DNA of 64,000 nucleotides, taken from the NCBI GenBank assembly GCA_039621445.1, contig CP154955.1, positions 24,080,064 through 24,144,063 on the forward strand, read 5' to 3'. The notes under the pieces were generated by a model. It was given only the letters and a program-made list of their open reading frames with translations, was not told the origin of the DNA and searched no databases. Positions 11,182-20,622 of the stretch are shown piece by piece; positions within the stretch are counted from its first letter, which is position 1; every line of letters begins with the position of its first letter. The position numbers and the translations under genes were made by a program. Origin of the DNA: Euglena gracilis. Taxonomy: Eukaryota; Euglenida; Euglenophyceae; Euglenales.

Positions 11182-11384
11182 CCGTGACCCCCCTATATGG
11201 CACCCCCCCGGGAGCGTTTTGACCCCCCCTGGCGACAATTAGGGGGGGGACAATTAGGGGGGGGTACTCAATTTACCCTACATGTCCATGGGTCCATGGG
11301 TAACCCCCCCCCCTAATTGTCGCCCCCCCCAAGGGGGGGGCGACTATTAGGGGGGGGGGGTGACATATAGGGGGGGGGTCACAT
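11182..11384. mobile_element. 203-bp MITE derived from the pogo-like element
   Basis: The element is flanked by TA on both sides (11180-11181 and 11385-11386) and has terminal inverted repeats starting CCGTGACCCCCC and, reversed, ATGTGACCCCCC. The first 90 bp match the 5' end of the full element at 17497 (GGAGCGTTTTGACC, GGCGACAATTAGGGG, GGTACTCAA). The last 90 bp match its 3' end (AACCCCCCCCCTAATTGTC, CGACTATTAGGG, TGACATATAGGG). The centre is only about 25 bp (CCTACATGTCCATGGGTCC). It encodes nothing and would depend on a transposase supplied in trans. Confidence 0.9.
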
Positions 11385-11773
11385 TAAATTCTTACTTTTA
11401 GACAACCTTTGACTCAGATTGGATGGAAAGGAAAGAACAATCAATCACCACTTGGGAGATTTCTGTGCACACAATCACTCCCCCTTAGTGTCCCACCCAC
11501 CGGCCACCTGGGACCCGGAACAAAGCCACGCGACCATACTGACCAGCACAAAAGGACGGGCCAGGCGGGAGTGAAATGGTGTCACTCAACAGCAACAGCA
11601 ACTCTGCTAGGAGAAAATTGTGCTCCCAACACAACAATGCCACTTGTTAATTTTAATAATTCTATTGTCATTACCACTTCAATTACTATTTTATCTCCGG
11701 TCTCACAACCCTCAATCCACTTCTGATTTTCCAACCCTAACGTATGCTGGGCACTTCACACAGAGAGAAATAC

Positions 11774-11827
11774 CTTGGCAGTGGGCTGTGAAATGGTCAC
11801 TCCTTCCACAGTTGAGGCAATACTTCA
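11774..11827 (-). CDS. Putative small exon with a CCHC zinc knuckle
   Basis: On the minus strand a 54-nt block lies between an acceptor (CTTTTGTCAG) and a GTATTT donor. It encodes KYCLNCGRSDHFTAHCQ, a perfect C-x2-C-x4-H-x4-C zinc knuckle with the usual glycine/aromatic context. Such knuckles bind single-stranded nucleic acid and occur in splicing factors, CNBP-like proteins and retroelement Gag proteins. The frame stays open past the donor into a further Cys pair, so an unspliced reading is possible. The parent gene is unknown. Confidence 0.45.
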
Positions 11828-12267
11828 CTGACAAAAGAACGACAGAAAGATGCACTCATAAAACACAAACACACACCAAATAATGAAAAACTCTTCAGAG
11901 ACCAATCACAATGTAACAATTGCCAACTATCCGAATCGCTTTGAAAATGTAGTTGTTGTTAAAATGTGGCAGAAAAAATTCGTTAGATGGCTGTGAATGC
12001 ACCTGAAGATTTCGCCAAAGAAACCCTGGACCGTCTGCGGCTTAGGCGGCCGAATTCGCACTTAGATTTGAAAATGACTGTAAAATTGCGCCGATGCGCA
12101 ATCTTGAAAATTTTCTGTTTTCAAACACCAATGTCCGAGGTTCAGCATAGTCCGAAAATAGTGTGTCCCTGTACCCCAGGCCTGGGCACGAAAGCAACAA
12201 CTTGGAACTCTACGGTCTGAAGGCACAGTGCTGCCAAGGCCCAGGGTGCATGAACCCAAAGCGCCAG

Positions 12268-13250
12268 GTAATGAAACGACGGCACTCCATTGCGCAGTTG
12301 TGCAATGGCGCAACAATTGTTTTCATTTCAAAAAAATCAAACACATTGCGCATTGGCACAATTTGGGGGGGAAAGTGCCGGCTGGCTGGACCCCCCCAGG
12401 GAGGTCCCTTTAGGCTTGAGAAAACCCCTGCTCTGCCTAATGCAAACAGCGACACCATTTGAAAGTTCTCCTATTCTCGCCCGCCACACTGGCAACTTAA
12501 ATAGGGGGGCTCATCCCATCACTTTCTCTACCCAACACCCTCCGATCCACGTGTACATGTGCGCGTGTGCCTCATGCGTTTTGCACTAACGTCCAGCATT
12601 GGGGCCTGGACACACTACGAGACGGCCGGCACAACCTTTATACAAAGCACCACAACCATCGGCTCATCCTTGCCATGCTCACAGGGCCCGAGGCTACACA
12701 CCGTCTGTGTGGCAATAGCGCACGTACGCACACGTGGATTGGCTGGAGGCACACTCAGTTAACACCCAGCTTCAAACCAGGGGCTGGTGTGTCCCTTTCT
12801 GCCTTCCCAACCATGGACAGATGCGCCCGTCAGCAGGTGCCTGGGTCTGCACCGTGGCAGGGTACGCACATGTACACACGGTGTCGCCCCAGTGCTGCCG
12901 AACACCTTTGGTCCCACTGCTGCACACATGTCCAGCCAGCAATCCCAACCCTGCAGCGCGCCAAAGCCCCCACACTCCAACCCAAGGGCACCTTTTACAG
13001 GACACCCCACATCTTTCACTGGTGCGGAACGCCGAAACCAGCCCTTTTTTAGATGTGCTCCCTTTTCCTCGGAGACCCTAGGTTCCGGAGCCGAGACACC
13101 ATTCAAACCTTACCTTCGGTGGCCAAATTCGTGGGTCAAAACAGGGTTATCGGACGCAAATCTCGAGGTTCAATCGCCGCCACAGCCACTGCGGCCATGC
13201 TTGGGCAACACCGAGGGTCCGAGGACCACAGCCGGCCATAGTTCCAAATA
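12268..13250. other. GC-richer stretch with overlapping open frames
   Basis: Several frames on both strands stay open over 12540-13250, which indicates composition rather than a gene. A splice-bounded block at 12179-12267 (an acceptor ending CCCCAG and a GTAATG donor) is open on the plus strand but shows no domain. I cannot support a gene here. Confidence 0.3.
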
Positions 13251-13685
13251 CAATTAATGGAAAGGAGACGGACACGTTACAAGTTCGCATGGGCATGCGC
13301 CTGATTCGGCCAAAAATCCTCAAGTGCATTCACGGTCGTCTGGGATTAAAACTGTCCAAGGATTAAGCCAGGAATTTCTCACTTACAAATATTCCAGAAA
13401 CTTCGGCGTTTCATTCAGAAATATTCATGGTTTTCTGCTGAAAACAAATGCTTCATGAAAAGCAAAAATCTTTACCAATTGCTGATTGACTTATGACAAT
13501 TCTCCATTCTGATACAGATTTCCCTGGCAGCAAAACTTGCAATCTTTTTTTATTTATTGAAAATTTTCCCATACAAAAATGGGCATTCAGAGAATCAGGA
13601 TGTTCTTTTCAAAAGTGTCGGTACACGTTCCCAATCAGGCTGTGTCAATCAGGCGTTCATGAAGCTGTGTTCCCAATCAGGCTTT

Positions 13686-13918
13686 TTTTTAACCAACCCG
13701 GGGGGGGGTGCCTTGTGCTATGGGGGTGCCTGACCATAGCAGGCACCCGGAGGGGGGGGGGGTCAGTTCTGGACCCCGGTGCCTGCCGACCTGACCAATT
13801 TTCATTTGAAAATGACCATTTTCGGGCCCCGGCACCTTCGGGGAGGGGGTCGAAAGTGCCCTTCCCCCCTGCCTGAGCACCCCCCCCCCGGTGTGCACAC
13901 TTCCTAAAAAGAAGCCCG
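13686..13918 (+). repeat. Dispersed repeat family G, copy 3
   Basis: It begins CTTTTTTTTAACCAACCCGG and ends CACTTCCTAAAAAGAAGCCC, with partly complementary ends. GTTCCCAAT occurs close to both ends (about 13671 and 13919), a possible target duplication. The interior matches copies at 7660 and 8588. Confidence 0.6.
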
Positions 13919-14112
13919 TTCCCAATTTCCCAATACACTCAAAAAAACCACAAAAAAACTCACAAATTTTGCCGAGACAAAAAAAACAGAACACAGCAAA
14001 AACCACAAAAATGTGTGTGCACTTTCTCCCCATTTTCTGCTCAATTTTTTTTCTCCCCTCAATTTTTATTGGCAGCTTTGTACACTGAAACTTTTCTGCT
14101 TTATCCTGACTG

Positions 14113-14703
14113 AATATCCCGCAGGGGGAGATTGAAGCGGAGGGCTTCGGAAAAAATTTGGAAACACTGCGGAAAACCTGAAATTGGGAATGTCCACTTT
14201 TCTGCTAGAGGGGACTTGGAAAAATTTCACGAATCTGGTCATTTTGCGATATAGGTGTAGTTTTGAGTCGTTGTTCACATGTTTCACAACAAAAACGACC
14301 AAACGCGATTTTGTAACGTTGGGAACATGCAGATATTCTGGAAATGTGGAATATCTTGGGAATCCCCCAAAATGGCAAAAAAAAATCAACTACAACTTTG
14401 GTATCAGGTAAAATCTGGTTCAGGATGCGAATTTTTTCTAAAACGGAAGCATTTCCCAGCAGAATTTGGGGGGAAACTGGGGGGAAAAAAGGCCATGAAA
14501 CCAGTCAAGGTTTGTAAATTTATAAAAATTTGGCAAATTTTGGCAAACTTGTAACAAAATAAAAATAAAAGCATCTAATTCCCTTGTGAAACGTTCAAGG
14601 AATGAAAGGGAAAAGGTTGCGGAAAAATTGCGGAAATTGCGGGGAAATTGCGTAAATTGCAGAAATTTGCGGAAAATTTGTGGATATCGATACCCTCTTG
14701 TAA
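14113..14703 (+). mobile_element. Dispersed element family I, copy 2 (longest)
   Basis: It starts CAGGGGGAGATTGAAG and ends GATATCGATACCCTCTTG, giving imperfect inverted ends that match the reversed copy at 37290-37972. It contains the TTTGGTATCAGGTAAAATCTG and GTGAAACGTTCAAGGAATG blocks and repeated GCGGAAATTGC units near the 3' end. It has no coding capacity. Confidence 0.65.
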
Positions 14704-15285
14704 GCATCAATCAGACCAAAAACTTTTTTCATTGACGTAGTGACAGACAAGGCTATAGGCAGGAGAAATGAGCCACCTGGCCAACTACCAGCATGAAGAG
14801 GCGAGGCATATAGAAATCCTTTGCGGGATGCTGAGGACTAGGGGAGATTTTGTGCAAAAAGGATGCAGTCAGAATTCTGCAGTTCTCGACTGAACATACC
14901 GGGCCAAAAATACCCCAAAACGGTCCAACCTGGTCAAAAAAACTGCTGATGATCCAACGCGAATGGCGTTAAACCAAAATGACACATAATGACCTGGTCA
15001 AAAAATAACCCAAAATTGGTTGCACAGAACTAAATGGAAAAATTGGGGTTTGAACTCAACAGCAACTCACTCAACAACAACTCCACAATGCTCTCCCCAG
15101 ATTCAAAAACACATGTTGATGGCAGCACCAGTTTCACACTGGAAAAAATGGGGTCAAGCAGATGACATTATGCAACTTCAAACATCTTAAAAAAGGAATT
15201 GCACATGGTGTTGAGTTGGAAATGCTCCAAAAAATACCCATTTTTCTAGAGAGAAAACTCAAAAAAAGCTAATTCTGTGGGGTGG
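14704..15285. other. Unannotated non-coding stretch
   Basis: No open frame of interest, repeats or splice-bounded block could be supported here. Confidence 0.5.
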
Positions 15286-15535
15286 TGGGGCTATGGGGTG
15301 TCTGGGACGCGGGGGGGGGGGGGTGGGGGGGGGGGGGGGGGGGGGGGGGGGGGTGGCGCGGGGGAGACGCCATTTTTGGGACAGTGAAATTAGGAATTTG
15401 CTGCGAGAAAATGTTGTCCAAGTTGGATTCTACCACAACAAATTAGGACAAACCCACCCCAAATTAGGAATCACCCACCGCAAGTTGGGAATCACCCACA
15501 CCAAATTAGGAATCACCAACCTCAAATTTGCCTGA
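15286..15535 (+). repeat. Duplicated block with G-run and AAATTAGGAATCACC repeats, copy 1
   Basis: GGGGTGTCTGGGACGCGGG is followed by long G-runs, then TTTTTGGGACAGTGA, a CTACCACAACAAATTAGGAC block and tandem CAAATTAGGAATCACCCAC units of about 17-20 bp. It is repeated at 16842-17085. Confidence 0.75.
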
Positions 15536-15823
15536 AATTAAAAATCAGCCTCCAAAAATTGGCTGTCTCGAGAACAAAATTTTGGTTCCAAAGTGGGACG
15601 CGGGGGGACGCGGGGGAGGACGCAGGGGGGGGGCGCGGGGGAGACATCCCCCTGAGACGCATCTGCAATCTTCTTTACAAATCAAATCACACCTGGGCAA
15701 TGCAAATCATCATGTCCTAATTTTTTGCAGAGTTGACATTCAATGTCTGAGCAAAGAAAAAATGGAATGGAAGCATGGAAGCAGCATAAACTGAAACCGT
15801 GTATTGGGGCTCTGGCTTCACGC

Positions 15824-15897
15824 CCGAACCGGCGTTCTGGACGCCGGTTCGGCGCAGAATTTTTTGCGCCGAACCGGCGTCCAGAACGCCGGTTCGG
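15824..15897. repeat. Perfect 33-bp-arm hairpin
   Basis: Left arm 15824-15856 and right arm 15865-15897 are exact reverse complements separated by the 8-nt loop GAATTTTT. Each arm is itself an inverted repeat of CCGAACCGGCGT around TCTGG. Nothing suggests a transcription terminator in this eukaryotic setting. It may be the core of a fold-back element. Confidence 0.95.
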
Positions 15898-16003
15898 TCA
15901 GGAAGGTGGCATCTGGGGGACCGAAAATAAAAAGTGCCAAAAAGAAAATTGTTAGTAGACATGTGGCAATCACATCTGCACATATGGCACAAAGTGGGGC
16001 CCC

Positions 16004-16186
16004 CTCACCCAGGGTGAGGGGTGGGTGAGGGGGGGGTGAGTGGGGGTGGGTGAGGGGGGTGAGGGGGGGGGGTGAGGGGGGGTGAGGGGGGGAGGTGAGG
16101 GGGTGCGGTGAGGGGTGGGGTGAGGGGGTGAGGAGGGGTGAGGGGGGGTGAGAGTTGGGTGAGCGGGGGTGAGGTATGGGGTGGTG
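16004..16186 (+). repeat. G-rich GGGTGAG array
   Basis: Over 180 bp of tandem GGGTGAGGGG-type units are flanked by direct copies of CATATGGCACAAAGTGGGGC (about 15979 and 16190). There are many G3+ runs at short spacing, so strong G-quadruplex potential on this strand. Confidence 0.9.
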
Positions 16187-16437
16187 CACATATGGCACAA
16201 AGTGGGGCCCCAATACCTAGGGTATGGGGGGTATGTGGGGGCATGGGGGGAAGGGTTTGGAGATGTTGTTGATGAGGTTTATTGCCCCTGGGCTCTCGAA
16301 CAGTTTCACACGTCGCGCGATTTGGCCACAAAAACGATCGGTAGACAAGGATGAGGTTCATTTTTTTTGCCGGGGGGGGGGTCTGGGGAGGGGCGGGAGC
16401 ACCCCCCCCCCCCCGGGCACTCGAACAGTTTCTGTGT

Positions 16438-16556
16438 CAAGAACTGTGTTTGGGCCAAGGGGGGAGCCCAGGGCAGGGGCGGGGACCGCGGCGCCGAAGG
16501 CGCCGTGGTCGCCCCTGGGCCCCCCCTGAAACCTTGGCCCAAAACACTGTTCTTGT
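16438..16556. repeat. Fold-back element FB, copy 1
   Basis: Imperfect palindrome of about 118 bp: AAGAACTGTGTTTGGGCC on the left pairs with GGCCCAAAACACTGTTCTTG on the right, around a GGCGCCGAAGGCGCC core. It matches 26543-26659 and 28168-28285. Confidence 0.85.
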
Positions 16557-16623
16557 TTGAATATGTTCCGCGATTTGCCCAGAAAATGATCGATCAGAAG
16601 AAATAACACCCATATTTCCGGGA

Positions 16624-16722
16624 CTGTGGTGGGTGAGGGGGGGTGAGGGGGGGTGAGGGGTGGGGTGAGGGGTGGGTGAGGGGTGGGTGAGGGGTGGGTG
16701 AGGGGTGGGTGAGGGGTGGGTG
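16624..16722 (+). repeat. G-rich GGGTGAGG array, second block
   Basis: Tandem GGGTGAGGGGT units end in GTGCCCACTTTGTGCCATGA, an inverted match to the GGCACAAAGTGGGG flanks of the array at 16004. Confidence 0.85.
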
Positions 16723-16841
16723 CCCACTTTGTGCCATGACTCCACATCTGGGCAGTTTTTGGGGGTATTTGGCCAGATATTGGGGTATTTTGTGCAACAA
16801 TTTCCATTTGGCCAAATTTGGGGAACTTTTAAAATAGAATA

Positions 16842-17085
16842 CCATGGGGGTGTCTGGGACACGGGGGGGACGCGGGGGGGGACGCGGGGGGGGGGGGGGG
16901 GGCGGGGGGGGGCCCCCATTTTTGGGACAGTGATTAGGAATTTGCCACGAGAAAATTTTAGCCAAATTAGGATTTTACCACAACAAATTAGGACAAACCC
17001 ACCCCAAATTAGGAACCACCCACGCAAGTTAGGAATCATCCACACCAAATTAGGAATCACCAACAGCTTATTAGGAACTGCTGTA
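16842..17085 (+). repeat. Duplicated block with G-run and AAATTAGGAATCACC repeats, copy 2
   Basis: Same order as 15286-15535: TGTCTGGGAC, G-runs, TTTTTGGGACAGTGA, ACCACAACAAATTAGGACAA, then CAAATTAGGAATCACC tandem units. Confidence 0.75.
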
Positions 17086-17671
17086 TCTTAATCAGAATTG
17101 CGCGATGTTTCTCGGGCACGTTCGCTGACTCGTTGGCCACTTTTAACAACAGTTTTCATGGTGTACCAGCAAGTAGTGTGCTATCTGGCTGACTACCCCA
17201 CAAATTATTATTGATTTCAACAAATATTGTGCCTATTGTGGTTTACATCAACAATGAACGATTAAATCGCCAAGGGCCGAACGTTTCGATTAATCGGCGA
17301 TGACGAACGATTAATCGTTTAATCGATTACAGCCCTAGGCCATGTCGACAGAAAATGAAACAAAAATTCATCAGCGGGCACACAAAGAAATTGTCTATGT
17401 TCGATATTGTAATTTCTCAGGCAGATTGCATTGTCAAAAATCGGAAGGGACCAATTAATCGTTAATTGTCTGGGACACCCCGATTAATCACGAATAACGT
17501 GACCCCCCCCCCTAAATGGCACCCCCCCGGGAGCGTTTTGACCCCCCCTGGCGACTATTAGGGGGGGGTGACAATTAGGGGGGGGGGGTACTCAACATAA
17601 GTCTTTGTTGGAGCCTATCGCGCTCGTCGTTTGGGGACTCGTCAACGGCTCTTTTTCCGCAGCATATTACG

Positions 17672-20020
17672 ATGCGTCAAACAACCTTGAAATTTCATGT
17701 TGCGGCTCGGCTGCCGGATCGACGCCGTGATGGTGCGGTTGTGGCAAATGCCGTCTCAACAACAGAGTTGTCGGAGGGTAAGGGAGTGGTGGTCGTTGAT
17801 AACGTAAACGTGATGGTTCGTGGTACTGAAAGTGCGGCCCCTGTGGAAGAAGGCGACACCGATGTTGTTCCCCCAAAGAAAGCCCGTCGAGAATTGTCTG
17901 TAGCACACAAAGTGATGATTTTAAACTACAGAAGATCACATACCAACGCAAAGACCATGGAAAAATTTCCTGAGGTTTCGGAAAGAACACTCCAGAGGAT
18001 GGTGAAGGCCGAAAAAGAGTTGAGAAAGCAACTGCAAAATGGCGCTGGCAAGATGAAAAGGCAGGTCGCACTCTCTAAATATCATGACCTCGGCGAACAA
18101 TTGGTTCAGTTTTTCCGTCGAGTTCGTGAAGCTCATGGGGCTGTCTCTAGAGACTTACTCGAAAGTCATGTGATGTCACTCCCCGACTCAGTAAAGAAGG
18201 ATTTCTTCACAATCAAGCAAAGTTCACGCGATGAGTTCTGGAAGCGATGGCGCTTATGGTACGGAATTGTGTACCGTCGCATATCTGGGGTGAAACAGTA
18301 CATTCCAGGGGACCACGAGGGCCGCATCAAGACGTACCACGAACTAATGCGTTCGATTTATCGTGAGCAAAAGCCAAAGGTTTTTATCTGTGGGGACGAG
18401 ACGGGAATTCGAATGGAGGATGTTCCCATTTGACATTGGGCTGTGTGGCACACTTTTCACAATCAAAAAAACAAACAAACACAAAACAGAAAACGTTTTT
18501 TTCCATTTAGTTTTTCCATTTTGTTGGTCATTTTTGGATTTGTTTGGTCATTTTTGGAACCTTTTGTTTTGACCGAGCCGAAAATTGCCCAATGTTATCA
18601 ACAACATCACCCTCGAGAAGGCTGGTTCAAAACGGGTAAGCATCCAAACGGCCGGTGGGGAGAAGGCCTTGTTCACGGTTTTCTTGTCCAGCAAGCTGAT
18701 TGTACAGAAAAATGGAACAAAGGTTATTTTATTTTCTGAACTGCTGTTTGTACTCGGTTCCATGACAGGTTGTGAAGCTGCCCCCACAAATTATCTTCAA
18801 GGGTGCCGAAGCTGGAAAAGTGCGGAAAAGTGTTGTTGAGGCGGCAGAAAACCTGTCAGATGTGGGGATGTGTTCGGTGACCACAACACCCAACGCCTGG
18901 CAAAACGGAGACAGCTTCCTTGACTGGGTGAAAGAAAATCTGAAGGCTGACAGGAACGCATGATACATTGTTGACCTCTTCGCCGCTCACCGTGAGGAAT
19001 CTGTTATTGCATGGTGCAAAGCCCAAGGGGTTCACATGCTGTTTGTGCCCGGGGGGTGCACTTCCTTGGTTCAGGTAGTTTTTTTGCACCAAGGATATAT
19101 TTCCAGCTGTTTTTTTTTGTAGGTGATGGACGTTTTTGTCAATCGTCCTTTCAAAAAGCACCTCAGAACCAGGTACATCAAATGGAGGGCATCCAAACTG
19201 CAAGCGGGTGAGATCAGTGCAAAGCCCGAACGTGCAGATGTCATGCGTTGGGTTCTGGAAAGTTGGAATGCCATCCCAGGTTTTTTTTGTTCACTTATAT
19301 CACCCAAACCATTTGTTTTTTTCCACCACTAGAAGACCTCGTGAAAAAAGGAATGGAAAAGCTCATATTCGAGCCGGCCACAAAGGATGCGGATGAAGCA
19401 GCGCCACCAAGGACCGAAAACCCACCAATTCCACAACCGGTGGGACGAAAGGAGGTGGAGGAGACCAATGTTGCCCTTCAAGCGTTGCTAGACGCACTGC
19501 AAAAGGTAACAAAACGAGGCATGAGGGGGGGTTGAAACTTTCTTTCACCCAGGCCACCGAGGAAGCTGAAGCTGATGCGGAGGAGCTTCCGTTCCCCATC
19601 AGCGCGCCGGTGCCGGAGACAGTTGAGGAAGAAGAGGAGGAGGAGGTCGCTCAATCATCTAACCCAAACCTAGACGTTCCGGATGAGTGTGTCACCCAGG
19701 GTTGGTCATCACCAACGTCATCACCATTGGAGCCGCAACAAAATGGAATGGCCTCACATCCGTTTTGTACTTCTTCTGGTTCGAGATGTTCGTCTCGGTT
19801 CACAACAAAATACAAATGACAACAACCTTTTTTTGGGTTTTTTTTTGGGTTCATTAGCAAAAAAAATTTGCATTAGACCAACTCTTGTACCGCATGTGAG
19901 TGCCCACTGCGCCGTTCTGCAGCTGGACAGTGTGCGTCGTGTAAAATCTGGTTGCATCGCTCGTGTCTAGATATTGTACAGGAGGGCGGCAGTCGCTGCA
20001 TCTTCTGTCCCCCACTGTGA
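17672..20020 (+). pseudogene. Pogo-like transposase, spliced, C-terminal PHD finger, in-frame stop
   Basis: Exon 1 (from ATG 17672) encodes a basic segment PPKKARREL that looks like a nuclear localisation signal, a helix-turn-helix (VMILNYRRSHTNAKTMEKF), a second CENP-B-like domain and the first catalytic Asp in VFICGDETGIRMEDV (D at 18395-18397). The next segment from about 18588 reads NVINNITLEKAGSKRVSIQT; the exon 1 junction is not resolved. After a short intron the LPPQIIFKG motif follows. The second Asp is in VDLFAAHREE (18973-18975) and the third in VMDVFVNRPFK (19129-19131), with 35 residues between. Introns at about 18722-18770, 19075-19122, 19281-19332 and 19507-19552 are each about 50 nt. 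A TGA at 18961-18963 interrupts the frame four codons before Asp 2. An acidic linker leads to a PHD-type finger and a TGA stop. It would bind the TIRs and cut and paste the element in the nucleus. Confidence 0.85.
19877..20020 (+). CDS. PHD/C4HC3 zinc-finger exon of the transposase
   Basis: After an acceptor (TTCATTAG, AG at 19875-19876) the frame reads TNSCTACECPLRRSAAGQ then CASCKIWLHRSC then, ten residues later, CIFCPPL and TGA. Spacing is C-x2-C-x11-C-x2-C-x4-H-x2-C-x10-C-x2-C, the C4HC3 order of PHD fingers, with the usual Trp two residues before His. PHD fingers commonly read histone H3 tails, so the module could steer integration to marked chromatin; that role is inference. The upstream splice donor (between about 19770 and 19820) is not resolved. 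Confidence 0.7.
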   Translation, partial: TNSCTACECPLRRSAAGQCASCKIWLHRSCLDIVQEGGSRCIFCPPL

Positions 20021-20316
20021 GCACGTCACTAGCGGATGGTGAGTCGTCGACCCAATTTTCTTTGCTTGACTTCACAGTCGCAGTCTCCACAAAGAGCCGG
20101 CATTGAGTAACCCCCCCCCTAATTGTCACCCCCCCTGGCCGACTATTAGGGGGGGGGTGTCATATAGGGGGGGGGTCACGTTAGTCGTTCGCCAGCCCCA
20201 AGGTTGGGCAATTAACCGTTATTATTGGGGTCAAGCGATTAACCATGGTTAACTGGGGGTCAACAAGCGATTAACCAATTTTTTATTAACTGTGCCTTTC
20301 CCTCAATTAATTTTGA

Positions 20317-20622
20317 TTAACCACCACAAAAAAAATTCAAAGTGTCCCTACCCTTGAGTAGTTTTGTACACCTTGCCAAATTGGTGCCTGAAAACATCAT
20401 CCCCAAACCATAGCTCAGACTCTCATTCATTGGATGGATCATGAGCCAAACAAACCAAAAAAATGAAAAACCGCACGGATCTCCATTGCCTGTCAAATGG
20501 GTCAGATAGCCAAATTGGCGTAAATTCATTTGCACAAACATGAGCGCATCAATGGAGCAATCACTAAGGCGATTGCGCAAATCACTGGGGTCACAGCTTC
20601 TTTTTCTGATGACAATCATCAC
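20317..20622 (-). pseudogene. Possible hAT transposase C-terminal fragment
   Basis: The minus-strand frame reads IRKRSCDPSDLRNRLSDCSI followed by DALMFVQMNLRQF. A run of Arg, then Asn-Arg-Leu-Ser, then an acidic residue and a hydrophobic leucine/methionine helix ending in Met-Asn resembles the dimerisation tail of hAT-family transposases. Nothing else of a transposase survives around it and the frame soon becomes low quality. This is a resemblance by eye only. It would fit the presence of CAGGG-ended MITEs in the window. Confidence 0.3.

Larger units (their letters stand above)
17497..20181 (+). mobile_element. Complete pogo-like DNA transposon
   Basis: The element is 2,685 bp with terminal inverted repeats ACGTGACCCCCCCCC at both ends and TA target duplications at 17495-17496 and 20182-20183. 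Beyond the outer TIR the two ends share further complementary blocks (CTAATAGTCG, TGACAATTAGGGG, GGTACTC). TA target choice, the CENP-B-like DNA-binding region and a DD35D catalytic core place it in the pogo/Tigger branch of the Tc1/mariner superfamily. It encloses one spliced transposase gene. An in-frame TGA in the core suggests this copy is inactive. A MITE at 11182-11384 and a terminal fragment at 23659-23717 share its ends. Confidence 0.9.

Noticed and set aside
13080-13200. tRNA-like sequence around GAGGTTCAATCGCC
   Set aside because: The T-loop-like word is present but no matching acceptor stem or D-arm could be found.
12540-13260. A gene of up to 160 residues in the GC-rich block
   Set aside because: At least four overlapping frames on both strands are open; none shows a domain, transmembrane pattern or consistent splice sites.
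15824-15897. Rho-independent terminator
   Set aside because: A stem-loop is present, but this is eukaryotic nuclear DNA and no U-tract or upstream gene is associated.
15970-16361. Pro/His-rich minus-strand ORFs
   Set aside because: Produced by the GGGTGAG arrays; no protein features.
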